Assembly (NCBI GenBank): GCA_017849585.1
Contig: JAFIGT010000043.1
Span: 88,541 to 152,540, forward strand
Length of the DNA: 64,000 nucleotides
Direction: 5' to 3'
From: Verrucomicrobium sp.
Lineage (GTDB): Bacteria > Verrucomicrobiota > Verrucomicrobiia > Methylacidiphilales > UBA1321
Position numbers and translations under genes: made by a program. Under the pieces are notes generated by a model. That model had not been told where the DNA came from. It saw nothing but the letters and a program-made list of their open reading frames with translations, and made no database searches. This document shows, piece after piece, positions 8,499 through 17,408 of this stretch. The first letter of the stretch is position 1, and each line of letters starts with the position of its first letter.

Positions 8499-8765
8499 TT
8501 AGAGGAAGGTCTTCAACAGATCCGCGCTGGGGCGGGCGATAACGTGGGAGGCCACGAGATTGCCGATGCGCTTGGAGGCTTCCTTACCGGCTTCCACGGC
8601 GGCCTTCACGCTGCCGATGTCGCCCTTGATGACCGTGGTGATCAGTCCGCCACCGATGGGGATGAGTTTGACGAGTTCCACGTTCGCGGCTTTGACCATC
8701 GCGTCGCTGGCTTCCACCAGGCCGACGTAGCCACGGGTTTCAATGAGACCGATTGCTTCATTCAT
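8499..8765 (-). CDS. BMC-H hexameric shell protein (pore GGG type)
   Basis: An 88-residue single-domain BMC-H protein (AIGLIETRGYVGLVEASDA) ending directly after the domain. The pore loop is IPIGGGLI, so the pore is lined by Gly only and should be the widest and least polar of the three paralogues. It is the first shell gene after pduL, which suggests the highest expression and a bulk-facet role. That last point is inference from gene order. Confidence 0.95.
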   Translation of the reverse strand: MNEAIGLIETRGYVGLVEASDAMVKAANVELVKLIPIGGGLITTVIKGDIGSVKAAVEAGKEASKRIGNLVASHVIARPSADLLKTFL

Positions 8766-8818
8766 GCTTGTTATTTCCTATTGTTAGTTGGGGTTGAGTC
8801 TTACGAAAACAGATTAAA

Positions 8819-9490
<672 letters not shown>

Positions 9491-9528
9491 ATTTATCTAG
9501 ATTCCAACGTTTGGGTTTAAAGTTTGAG

Positions 9529-10305
9529 TTAAGCTGATATGACCTGACCTTTTTTAGTCTGAATCCCGCGCTTCTCCAGCAAGGCCGGGGTCGCGTCGGT
9601 GATCAGGGAAAAATTCGCTTTCCAGTCCACGAGCAAATAATCCGTCTGCGTGTCGAGCTTCTGCGCATCCAAACACACACAGGACTGGGTAGAACGTTTG
9701 AAGACTGCGAGCTGAAAGTCAATGACATCCGGCTGGGAATTCCAGATTCCCTCCGCCGTCATGCCTTCCGCGCCGAGAAAGGCGTGGTCGAACTTCCACA
9801 GCTTCAACGTCTGGAGGGCCACGCCGCCCAACAGGAGCGACTGGCGATAGAAAAGTTGGCCGCCGAGCAAATGCACCGCGTAACCGCGCACCGGGCCAAG
9901 CATTTCGGCGATCGGTAACGAGTTCGTCACCAGCGTCAGCCCGCGAATCGGCTTCTGGCGCAGCACATCGGCCAGCGCAAAGAGCGTCGTCCCGACATCG
10001 AGGAAGCAGGTGGAGTTCGGCTTGATCAAATCATGCACCGCGAGGGCGATGCGCTTCTTCGCCTCGGGAGCGCGGACCTGACGTTCGCGGAACGAGGAAA
10101 AGGTCTGGTCGAAGGAACTCATCGCGCCGCCATACGTGCGGGTGATCTTGTGTTCCTGCGCCAGCACCGCGAGATCGCGGCGGGCGGTCGCTTCGGAGAC
10201 GCCGAGCTTGTCGCACAGCTCCGTCAGCGGGAGAAAACGGTGTTGTTGCAGCAGCTGGGCCAGGCGGGAACGCCGGGCTTGGACATACTTCACTGCAACT
10301 TTCAT
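9529..10305 (-). CDS. DeoR-family transcriptional regulator of the microcompartment/rhamnose locus
   Basis: A 258-residue DeoR regulator. The N-terminal winged helix has LTELCDKLGVSEATARRDL, and the C-terminal sugar-phosphate sensor domain has the blocks TCFLDVGTTLFALAD, TLVTNSLPIAE and LGAEGMTAEG. It is first in the leftward operon, so it is probably autoregulated. The start at 10305 is preferred because GGAAGGTG lies 5 nt upstream (10311-10318). The in-frame ATG at 10344 lies within a palindromic operator and has no binding site. The effector is likely a phosphorylated 6-deoxyhexulose or lactaldehyde-pathway intermediate (inference from family). Confidence 0.92.
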   Translation of the reverse strand: MKVAVKYVQARRSRLAQLLQQHRFLPLTELCDKLGVSEATARRDLAVLAQEHKITRTYGGAMSSFDQTFSSFRERQVRAPEAKKRIALAVHDLIKPNSTCFLDVGTTLFALADVLRQKPIRGLTLVTNSLPIAEMLGPVRGYAVHLLGGQLFYRQSLLLGGVALQTLKLWKFDHAFLGAEGMTAEGIWNSQPDVIDFQLAVFKRSTQSCVCLDAQKLDTQTDYLLVDWKANFSLITDATPALLEKRGIQTKKGQVISA

Positions 10306-10326
10306 GGCGTCACCTTCCGCGATTAT

Positions 10327-10344
10327 ATGATTGGAGTCAATCAT
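10327..10344. promoter_or_regulatory. Palindromic operator upstream of the deoR-BMC operon
   Basis: The site is ATGATTG-GAGT-CAATCAT on the plus strand, two 7-bp inverted arms with a 4-bp spacer. Read leftward it is followed at once by TATAAT (10322-10327), a perfect -10 box. The palindrome thus fills the usual -35/-10 spacer. The same site occurs inverted at 10407-10424. Binding by the adjacent DeoR protein is inferred. Confidence 0.7.
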
Positions 10345-10406
10345 TAAATTGCAACCGACGCAATTTTGTCACATGCCAAAAACTCGAAACCAGACTATTA
10401 GTTTTT

Positions 10407-10424
10407 ATGATTGACTCCAATCAT
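10407..10424. promoter_or_regulatory. Palindromic operator upstream of rhaB-lutABC
   Basis: ATGATTG-ACTC-CAATCAT is the mirror copy of the site at 10327-10344. It is followed rightward by TATAAA (10424-10429), a likely -10 element. The 62 bp between the copies is AT-rich. The arrangement predicts that one regulator controls both divergent operons. The remaining leader to rhaB (10430-10558) shows no clear gene. Confidence 0.7.
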
Positions 10425-10558
10425 ATAAAGGAAGATTATCTAACATCATGTCAAGGAGCCGTTTTGCCCGTCTGCAAAATCGCCCACGCCGAACGCCCTC
10501 ATCCCGCGCTCCGGTTTTGTAACCCCAACCCTACTTACCCTTTACCCCTCTTTCTCTT

Positions 10559-12037
10559 ATGCCCCAACGTCACTATGTCGCCTGCGATCTCGGTGCCGAT
10601 AGCGGCCGCGTCATTCTCGGTACGCTCGAAAACGGCAAACTCGCCCTCGAAGAAATCCACCGCTTCCCCACCGGAGCCCTCCCGGTGCGCGATACCCTGC
10701 GCTGGAATATCCTCCGCATCTTCGAGGAGATCAAGACCGGCCTGCGCCTCGTGGCCAAGCGCAATCTGAAGATCTCCGGCATCAGCACTGACTCCTGGGG
10801 CGTGGACTACGCGTTCCTCTTTGGCAACGAGCCGTTCCTGACCCAGCCTTACCACTACCGCGATGTGCGCACGGATAAGGGGTTCGAACAAGCATTCGCC
10901 GTGGTGCCGAAGAAGGAAATCTTCGAGCAGACCGGCATCCAGTTCATGACGCTCAATACGCTTTACCAGCTCCACGCCGATCTGCGCGAGCGTCCCGAGA
11001 TTCTCAATCTCAGCGAGCAGTTCCTCTGCATCGCCGACTATTTCAATTTCCTTTTCTCCAACGTGAAAGCGGTGGAGGAATCAATGGCGAGCACGACGCA
11101 GCTCTATAATCCCACCACCCACGCGTGGGCCAAGCCGCTGATCGAAAAGCTCGGCCTGCCGTATCGCGTATTCCCGAAGGTCGTTCCCTCCGCCTCGATC
11201 CTCGGCCCGGTCGCTCCGACCCTCGCGGCGGAGTTGAACTGGCAGGAGACGAAAGTCGTCGCGACCTGTTCGCACGACACCGGCGCAGCGGTCGCCGCCG
11301 TTCCTGGTGAAGGCGATGACTGGGCCTATCTGAGCTCCGGCACGTGGTCGCTGCTCGGCATTGAAAGTCCCACCCCGATTATTAATGCGGAAAGTCTCGA
11401 GAAGAATTTCACCAACGAAATCGGCGTCGGCGGTTCGATCCGCTTTCTGAAGAACATCGTCGGTCTCTGGATGGTGCAGGAATCGCGCCGCACATGGACG
11501 CTCGCGGGCGAGAAGTATTCCTTCGAAGAACTCAGCCATCTCGCGACGGAAGCCCCCTCGCTGCGCAGCCTGATCAATCCCACCTGTCCGCGCTTTGCCA
11601 AGCCGAATGACATGCCGAAGAAGGTCGCCGACTATTGTCGCGAGACCGGCCAGCCCGTGCCGGAAACTCCCGGCCAGATCATCCGCACGATTTACGAGAG
11701 CCTGGCGCTCCTCTACTCTCTCACTCTCGAAAACCTCGAGCATCTCTCCGGCCGCAAGATCAACCGCCTGCATATCGTCGGTGGCGGCGGCAAGGACAAG
11801 CTCCTGAATCAATTCACCGCCAACGCCATTGGCCGTCCCGTCTATGCGGGCCCGATGGAATGCACTGCGGTGGGTAATCTCCTCATTCAGGCGCTCGCGT
11901 TGGGCGACATCAAAACCCATGCTGACCTCCGCACCATCGTCCGCAACACCTTCCCGCTCGACACATACAAGCCGGAGAACGAAGCGGTCTTTGCCAAGGC
12001 CCGCCATCGCTTTGCCAAGCTGCCCGTGCTAGATTAA
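10559..12037 (+). CDS. rhaB: Rhamnulokinase (FGGY family)
   Basis: A 492-residue FGGY carbohydrate kinase. The N-terminal phosphate-binding block is ACDLGADSGRVILG. Substrate-domain blocks include STDSWGVDYAFL, TQLYNPTTHAWA and CSHDTGAAVAAVP, and the C-terminal ATP site is LHIVGGGGKDKLLNQ. These match rhamnulokinases, which phosphorylate L-rhamnulose at C1 to feed the BMC aldolase. It is the first gene of the rightward operon and shares the control region with deoR. The start has no strong Shine-Dalgarno sequence. L-fuculokinase activity remains possible. Confidence 0.92.
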   Translation: MPQRHYVACDLGADSGRVILGTLENGKLALEEIHRFPTGALPVRDTLRWNILRIFEEIKTGLRLVAKRNLKISGISTDSWGVDYAFLFGNEPFLTQPYHYRDVRTDKGFEQAFAVVPKKEIFEQTGIQFMTLNTLYQLHADLRERPEILNLSEQFLCIADYFNFLFSNVKAVEESMASTTQLYNPTTHAWAKPLIEKLGLPYRVFPKVVPSASILGPVAPTLAAELNWQETKVVATCSHDTGAAVAAVPGEGDDWAYLSSGTWSLLGIESPTPIINAESLEKNFTNEIGVGGSIRFLKNIVGLWMVQESRRTWTLAGEKYSFEELSHLATEAPSLRSLINPTCPRFAKPNDMPKKVADYCRETGQPVPETPGQIIRTIYESLALLYSLTLENLEHLSGRKINRLHIVGGGGKDKLLNQFTANAIGRPVYAGPMECTAVGNLLIQALALGDIKTHADLRTIVRNTFPLDTYKPENEAVFAKARHRFAKLPVLD

Positions 12038-12046
12038 TTGATCCCC

Positions 12047-12763
12047 ATGAAAATCTCCCTCTTCATCCCCTGCTTCATCAACCAGTTTTATCCGCAAGTG
12101 GGGATTCACATGGTCGAGATCCTCGAGCGTCTCGGTCACACGGTCGACTATCCCGAGCGTCAGACCTGTTGCGGCCAGCCGCCGTTCAACTCCGGTTATT
12201 GGGACGAGAGCCGCACCGCGGCGGTGAATATCCTCGAAGCCTTTCAGGATTCCGAAATCGTCGTCTCCGCTTCCGGTTCCTGCGGCGCGATGTTGAAAGT
12301 TTTTTACGGCGATCTCTTCAAGGACACGCCGCACGAAAAAGCGGCGAAGGAACTCTCCGCCAAGACGTGGGAATTCTCCGACTTCCTCGTGAACAAGCTC
12401 GGCGTCACGGACGTCGGCGCGAAGTTCAACGCGAAAGTCACCTTCCACGACGGCTGCCATGGCTTGCGCGAACTCGGCATTCACGATGCGCCCCGCCAGT
12501 TGCTTGCCAAAGTGCAGGGTCTCGAACTCGTCGAGATGCAGGACGGCCCCATTTGCTGCGGCTTTGGCGGCACCTTCGCCGTGAAGTACCCCACGATTTC
12601 CACCGCCATGGGCGAGGTCAAAAGTGATCTCATCCTCGCCACCGGAGCCGATTATGTTGTCTCCAATGACTCCAGTTGCCTGATGCACATTCAGGGCTAC
12701 ATGGATCGCGAGAAGAAAAAAGTCAAAGGCCTCCACCTCGCTGAAGTCCTCGCCCAAAGATAA
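12047..12763 (+). CDS. lutA: Lactate utilization protein A (LldE-like, CCG domains)
   Basis: A 238-residue cysteine-rich protein with two CCG domains (RQTCCGQPPFNSGYW and GPICCGFGGTFAVKYP) that bind iron-sulfur clusters. With LutB and LutC it forms an oxidase of L-lactate to pyruvate. The ATG at 12047 is preferred to an in-frame TTG at 12038 directly after the rhaB stop. The gap to rhaB is 9 bp and to lutB 5 bp, so the genes are one operon. In this setting it removes the lactate made by the microcompartment. Confidence 0.93.
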   Translation: MKISLFIPCFINQFYPQVGIHMVEILERLGHTVDYPERQTCCGQPPFNSGYWDESRTAAVNILEAFQDSEIVVSASGSCGAMLKVFYGDLFKDTPHEKAAKELSAKTWEFSDFLVNKLGVTDVGAKFNAKVTFHDGCHGLRELGIHDAPRQLLAKVQGLELVEMQDGPICCGFGGTFAVKYPTISTAMGEVKSDLILATGADYVVSNDSSCLMHIQGYMDREKKKVKGLHLAEVLAQR

Positions 12764-12768
12764 ATCTC

Positions 12769-14178
12769 ATGATCGCTCCCAAATCCCTTTTCAAACGCGA
12801 CGCCGCCATCAACGCCGCCGACGTCCCTCGCCGCACCTTCGTCCGCAACGCCCTCCATGGGTACGAGGTCAAACGCGACCTGAACAAAGCCAAGTTCCAG
12901 GATTGGCAATCGGCCCGCGAGACCGCCTCGGAAATCAAATTCGAAGGCATCAATCACCTCGACAAGTATCTCGCCGAATTCGCGAAGAACGCGGAAGCGC
13001 GCGGCACCAAAGTTTTCTTCGCCAGCACGCCCACCCAGGCCCGCGAGTATATCATCAACCTCGCCCGCGAGAAAAACGTCCGCTCGATCATCAAGTCCAA
13101 AACGATGACCAGCGAGGAAATCCACCTCAACGACGCTCTCGAAAAAGAAGGCTTCGGCGTGGTCGAGTCCGATCTCGGCGAGTTCATCCAGCAGCTCCGC
13201 AACGAGCCGCCCTATCACTTCGTCTTCCCCTGCATGCACCTCAAGCGGGACGAGATCAGCCAGCTTTTCCACGACAAGATCGGCTCCGCGCAGACGGACA
13301 GCCCCGAAGAGTTGACCATGATCGCGCGCCGTTTCCTGCGGGAAAAATACATTCAGGCGGACATGGGCATCAGTGGCGCGAACTTCATCGTTGCGGAAAC
13401 CGGCATGATCTCGGTCACGGAAAACGAAGGTAATGCACGCCTGACCACCTCCCTGCCGAAGATCCACGTCGCACTCGTGGGCATCGAAAAAATTCTCCCC
13501 AAGCTCGAAGACCTCTCCCTCTTCCTCCCCATGCTCGGCACCGCCGGGGCGGGTCAGCTCATGACCGGCTACAACACCATGTTCGGCGGCCCCCGACAAC
13601 CCGGTGAAATCGATGGGCCGGAGGAATTCCATGTCGTCCTGATCGATAACCACCGCACCGAACTGCTCGCCGATGCGGAGCAACGCGACGCGCTCCACTG
13701 CATCCGCTGCGGCGCGTGCCTCAACGTCTGCCCCGTCTTCAAGAACATCGGCGGTCACACCTACGGCACCACCTATGCTGGCCCCGTCGGTTCGGTCATC
13801 ACCCCCCACCTGCGCGGCCTGCAGGATTGGAAACATCTTTCCGGCGCATCCTCGCTTTGCGGCGCGTGCACCGAAGCGTGTCCGGTCAAAATCGACCTGC
13901 ACCACCACCTCCTCCAAAACCGTCGCAACGCGGCGGCCGAAAAGCCGGTCTGGTGGGAAAAGTCGCTCTGGATCGGTTTCGCAATCCTCATGCGCCAGCC
14001 CACGCTTTACTACTGGCTGACCAAGACCGCTCCGATCGCGCAGTTCTTCCATCCGCTCGTGAAAGGCTCAATTCTCGATCCCATGCAGGCGTGGACCCGC
14101 ACCCGCGAGTTTCCCATGTCGGCCACGACGACCTTCAAGGATTACTGGAAACAAAAGAAAAAGCAGGGCGCCCGCTAG
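12769..14178 (+). CDS. lutB: Lactate utilization iron-sulfur protein B
   Basis: A 469-residue protein with an N-terminal LUD domain (about residues 60-290) and two 4Fe-4S ferredoxin motifs near residues 310-380 (CIRCGACLNVCP and CGACTEACPVKIDL). A C-terminal LutB-specific region follows. It passes electrons from lactate oxidation. Length matches family members (about 470). It sits between lutA and lutC. Confidence 0.95.
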   Translation: MIAPKSLFKRDAAINAADVPRRTFVRNALHGYEVKRDLNKAKFQDWQSARETASEIKFEGINHLDKYLAEFAKNAEARGTKVFFASTPTQAREYIINLAREKNVRSIIKSKTMTSEEIHLNDALEKEGFGVVESDLGEFIQQLRNEPPYHFVFPCMHLKRDEISQLFHDKIGSAQTDSPEELTMIARRFLREKYIQADMGISGANFIVAETGMISVTENEGNARLTTSLPKIHVALVGIEKILPKLEDLSLFLPMLGTAGAGQLMTGYNTMFGGPRQPGEIDGPEEFHVVLIDNHRTELLADAEQRDALHCIRCGACLNVCPVFKNIGGHTYGTTYAGPVGSVITPHLRGLQDWKHLSGASSLCGACTEACPVKIDLHHHLLQNRRNAAAEKPVWWEKSLWIGFAILMRQPTLYYWLTKTAPIAQFFHPLVKGSILDPMQAWTRTREFPMSATTTFKDYWKQKKKQGAR

Positions 14179-14223
14179 CCTTCCCACTGAAAACGGAAAA
14201 CCTCGAACCGAAAACTTTCCTCC

Positions 14224-14928
14224 ATGTCCTCTCCCTCTACTGCCGACAGCCGCGACGCTCTCTTCGTCCGCATCCGCGAAGCGCTCGCCAATCCCGCCAT
14301 CTCGCACGCTCACGAACATCCGGTTCATCCGGCCAACGTCACGCCCGAAGCCACCCTCTCGCAATGGCTCCCCGCCGTCGGGGCCACCTTTGAGGAGCAA
14401 CTCGACCTCTTAGCCCGCAACAGCGTCGACCTCAAAACCGAATTCAAAGTCGTCGCGTCGGCGGAAGAAGCCGCAGCGCATCTGAACACCCTCGCGACTG
14501 AAAACAAATGGACCAAGGTCGCCACGCATCGCGGCTCCCTCAACGACGCCGTCGCGGCCCAGCTCACCACGCCTGTCTATCGCGTGGATGATCAGTTCGA
14601 CAAAGTGCAGCTCGAAACCTGCGATGCCGGCATCACCGAATGCGAAGCGCTCGTCGCGCAAACCGGTTCCGTCTGCCTCACCGCTCCCAGCAGCGGCGGC
14701 CGTTCGCTCTCCGTCCTGCCCCCGCACCATGTTGTCCTCGCGCGCCGCAGCCAGCTCATCGCCGACCTGCCCGCCGCCTACGCCCTGCTCAAAACCAAGT
14801 ACGGTGCGAAGGGTTACCCCAGCTTCATCTCCTTCACCACCGGCCCCAGCCGCACCGGCGACATCGAACGCATCCTCGTTCTCGGCGCGCACGGCCCAAA
14901 AAAACTGACCGTCCTGCTACTGCCGTAA
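14224..14928 (+). CDS. lutC: Lactate utilization protein C (LUD domain)
   Basis: A 234-residue LUD-domain protein. The conserved block ITECEALVAQTGSVCL and the downstream SVLPPHHVVLARRSQL identify LutC. It completes the LutABC set. It is separated from lutB by 45 bp that contain a repeated phrase (cactgaaaac-type) also found before cysNC. The region after it (14929-15085) shows no gene or strong terminator. Confidence 0.92.
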   Translation: MSSPSTADSRDALFVRIREALANPAISHAHEHPVHPANVTPEATLSQWLPAVGATFEEQLDLLARNSVDLKTEFKVVASAEEAAAHLNTLATENKWTKVATHRGSLNDAVAAQLTTPVYRVDDQFDKVQLETCDAGITECEALVAQTGSVCLTAPSSGGRSLSVLPPHHVVLARRSQLIADLPAAYALLKTKYGAKGYPSFISFTTGPSRTGDIERILVLGAHGPKKLTVLLLP

Positions 14929-15085
14929 ATGCAGAGTCAAGGATGGAGTGGGAGAAAAGACGCGGGCAATCCCACCATGGAAAGGCGCCGAATGTTCTGC
15001 GTTTCTCGCTTCGGATTCTTCCTCGTATATGGCAGGCCGGACTTTACATCCAAATGATGGTGGAATCATTCATGGATGAGACATC

Positions 15086-15142
15086 TTAACTTGTCCCTCA
15101 TAAAATGGTATGATTTGACAAGCACAGAAACAGACGTATAGA
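15086..15142 (+). promoter_or_regulatory. Promoter region of the metal-efflux locus with flanking inverted repeat
   Basis: Two possible sigma-70 promoters overlap. One is TTAACT (15086-15091), 17 bp, TATGAT (15109-15114). The other is TTGACA (15115-15120), 16 bp, TATAGA (15137-15142), which would give an almost leaderless transcript. CTTGTC (15090-15095) and GACAAG (15117-15122) are inverted around the first -10 and could bind a metal-responsive repressor. No regulator gene is adjacent. Confidence 0.45.
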
Positions 15143-15150
15143 GAATCTGT

Positions 15151-15465
15151 ATGAAACCGAACCGCCTGATCTGTCTCGCACGGATTATGGGCGTTTTCAT
15201 TGGCCTTCTCTTCTGCGCCCAGGTGATGCTGGGCCAAGCCGAACATTTTGGCCTCATTTGTTGCTCCGAACACCATCTCTCGGAAGCGTCCGGACAAGAC
15301 TCCCCTTCAAGCGCGGAACATTGCGTGTGTTGCCAGCCCCTGGCCCATGCCTCCCACGACCTCATCAGCGCACGCCCAGTGAAAACTTTTTTGATCGCAA
15401 TCACCGACGACCGTATTACCGAGGGCCCAGTCAGGACCATCGATCATCCGCCTCAATTGTCCTAA
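15151..15465 (+). CDS. Small secreted/membrane Cys-His-rich protein of the metal-efflux locus
   Basis: A 104-residue protein with an N-terminal hydrophobic segment (IMGVFIGLLFCAQVMLG), probably a signal peptide. A Cys/His-rich region follows (HFGLICCSEHHL, then EHCVCCQPLAHASH). The spaced CC and CxCC motifs suggest metal binding, fitting its place ahead of the RND efflux genes. I recognise no named family. Function is inferred only from composition and location. Confidence 0.6.
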   Translation: MKPNRLICLARIMGVFIGLLFCAQVMLGQAEHFGLICCSEHHLSEASGQDSPSSAEHCVCCQPLAHASHDLISARPVKTFLIAITDDRITEGPVRTIDHPPQLS

Positions 15466-15520
15466 TTACGGCTCACCAGCGCCTTCTCGCGCCCGGTCGC
15501 TAGCCGCATCGATTCCATCT

Positions 15521-15570
15521 ATTACAAGGCGTGTCCTTGTAATTCCCCAGCTCACGGTTTTGCTGTGAGC
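15521..15570 (+). other. Two tandem stem-loops in the leader between two small secreted-protein genes
   Basis: ATTACAAGG (15521-15529) pairs with CCTTGTAAT (15535-15543) across a 5-nt loop. GCTCAC (15550-15555) pairs with GTGAGC (15565-15570). Neither is followed by a T-run, so they look like mRNA processing or stability structures, or a weak attenuator, in the 138-bp gap before 15604. Confidence 0.45.
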
Positions 15571-15603
15571 CGCTAAACCCGAATTGAATCCAGGACAATT
15601 ACC

Positions 15604-16020
15604 ATGCATATCTCTCGCTTCACCAACGTCATTTACGGCGCGTTCACGTTCGTCGTCACCCCGGTCGCCTTGGCCAGCGACATGCCTCGTCTCCAAGTTG
15701 AAACCGTTAACACGCGTTCGGCCAGTGTTGTGAGCGCCACGGCGAAACACACCCAAAACAAAATCTATATATCAGGACTCGTGCGCGTAGAAACTCCCTA
15801 TTCCCCTTCGATTGGCACCCATGTCGACGTCTATCTGCTCAATTCCAAAGGGCAAACCCTTGCACACAAAAAGGATCGTATCGTGACGACCTCTTCGAAG
15901 CGGGATCGGACTCAAGGTAGTCAATTCCCCTACGCGGTCAGCTTTGATAACTCGACCGCCGAGAAGGCCGAGGTTGCCCGCGTCGTCTACTGCACGGGCG
16001 CTCACAGCGATCCGAGCTAG
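15604..16020 (+). CDS. Secreted protein of unknown function in the metal-efflux locus
   Basis: A 138-residue protein with a signal peptide (FTNVIYGAFTFVVTPVALAS). The mature part looks like a single beta-sandwich domain (IYISGLVRVETPYSPSIGTH, VDVYLLNSKGQTL). One Cys occurs near the C-terminus (VVYCTGAH). No named family is recognised. It lies 62 bp before the outer-membrane efflux gene on the same strand and is probably co-transcribed. Confidence 0.6.
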   Translation: MHISRFTNVIYGAFTFVVTPVALASDMPRLQVETVNTRSASVVSATAKHTQNKIYISGLVRVETPYSPSIGTHVDVYLLNSKGQTLAHKKDRIVTTSSKRDRTQGSQFPYAVSFDNSTAEKAEVARVVYCTGAHSDPS

Positions 16021-16082
16021 AATTATCAATCCATACCACGCCGGGATGGTTCCACCCCATCCCGACAACGCACGGAGAAATC

Positions 16083-17408
16083 ATGCTACGAATTCCGCTT
16101 AAAAGTAACGTCTTCATCGTGGGAGCATGGATGTTTGCCACAGTCACATACCACGCCCGTGGCGCCGACGCCGCGCGCCCCGAGCCATGGAATATCGAGT
16201 CACTTGTCGCCCAAGCGTTGGCTCATAATGCCGAACTGAAATTCTATATGGCAGAAGTCGCCGCCGCCAAAGGACAGCGCACCCAGGCTGGACTCTGGAA
16301 AAATCCTGAAGTATCCGGCGAATACGGTTCTCGCCGGATTTCGGACACGGATGGAGCGCTACAGGGCGACGGCTTTACGCGCAGCGTCGCGCTGACCCAA
16401 ACTTTCGAGTTTCCGGGGAAAGGCTCCTTGCGAAAGGCGATTGCAAATAAGGATATCGCAATTGCCGAACTTGGACTCAAACAGTTTCAGCTCGCCTTGA
16501 CCACTCGGACGCAAATGCTGGCATATCGCTATCAGGCCGCCTCGATCAATGCCGCCACAGCAGAACTAATCAATGAACGCAGTCATGCGCTCATTGAACT
16601 TTTGAAAAAAAGACCCGTCGCGGGAGTGCCCCAGCTATTGGAGCTCCGCGTCATCGAGGGTTCCCAGATTGAATTGCAACAAGCGGCGAAGGAATTCATC
16701 CAGGAACGGGAGGAAACACGCTTGGAATTAAATGCCTTGATCGGACTCCCCTCCAGTCACCCCCTCGTCATTCGCCCCACCCTCATCCCCCCGCCCCATC
16801 CCTTGGACCGGAATCAGCTCATCGTGGCGGGGCTCCAACACAATCTGCAACTCAAAGGCCGGATCGCCGAACTGGAAAAAGCGGTACAGCAAGTGAGCGC
16901 AGCCAAATTGGAAGCCGCACCCGATTTTTCTGTCGGCCCATTTTTCAGTCAGGACAAAGCCGGAGACCTGGAAGAAAACTTCGGCGGCATACTATCGATG
17001 ACCCTTCCGCTATGGAATTGGAATCAGGGAAATATTGCCACGGCCAAGGCACATCGAGATCAAGCTGATTCACTGCTATTGGAGGCACGGCGCAAAGTGG
17101 AATCCGAAATTGCCCGCCGTTGCCGGGCGTACGAACTCAGCCGCAAGCAACTGGATCAGATACCTGACGACCTCATCGACAAACTGAGGAATGCCTCCGA
17201 CTTGGCCGACCGCCAGTACCGAACCGGAGCCGTCAATGTTCAGCTTTTTCTAGAAGTACAACGCGAGTTTCTCAATGCCCAAAAAATCCGGAACGCAGCC
17301 ATCGTGGACACCTGGGGCCATTGGCTCGACCTGGCTCTGTTGACCGGCTCCGCTCCCGTTGCACCGGTCATCTCTCAAGCAAAAGCGGAAATAACTCACC
17401 AGCCATGA
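16083..17408 (+). CDS. TolC-family outer membrane efflux protein (CzcC-like)
   Basis: A 441-residue outer-membrane factor with a signal peptide (about residues 1-28). Two repeated helical regions carry the motifs LVAQALAHNAELK, LWKNPEVSGEYGS and TLPLWNWNQGNIA typical of CzcC/CusC. A GGAG site precedes the ATG. Its stop overlaps the start of the adaptor gene by ATGA. It forms the outer-membrane channel of a tripartite heavy-metal exporter with the two following genes. Confidence 0.9.
   Translation: MLRIPLKSNVFIVGAWMFATVTYHARGADAARPEPWNIESLVAQALAHNAELKFYMAEVAAAKGQRTQAGLWKNPEVSGEYGSRRISDTDGALQGDGFTRSVALTQTFEFPGKGSLRKAIANKDIAIAELGLKQFQLALTTRTQMLAYRYQAASINAATAELINERSHALIELLKKRPVAGVPQLLELRVIEGSQIELQQAAKEFIQEREETRLELNALIGLPSSHPLVIRPTLIPPPHPLDRNQLIVAGLQHNLQLKGRIAELEKAVQQVSAAKLEAAPDFSVGPFFSQDKAGDLEENFGGILSMTLPLWNWNQGNIATAKAHRDQADSLLLEARRKVESEIARRCRAYELSRKQLDQIPDDLIDKLRNASDLADRQYRTGAVNVQLFLEVQREFLNAQKIRNAAIVDTWGHWLDLALLTGSAPVAPVISQAKAEITHQP

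Noticed and set aside
10448..10522. 24-codon open frame with AAGGAAG upstream in the rhaB leader
   Set aside because: Arg/Pro/Ser composition with no likeness to a leader peptide; the spacing of the purine tract is too long. Could be revisited with ribosome profiling.
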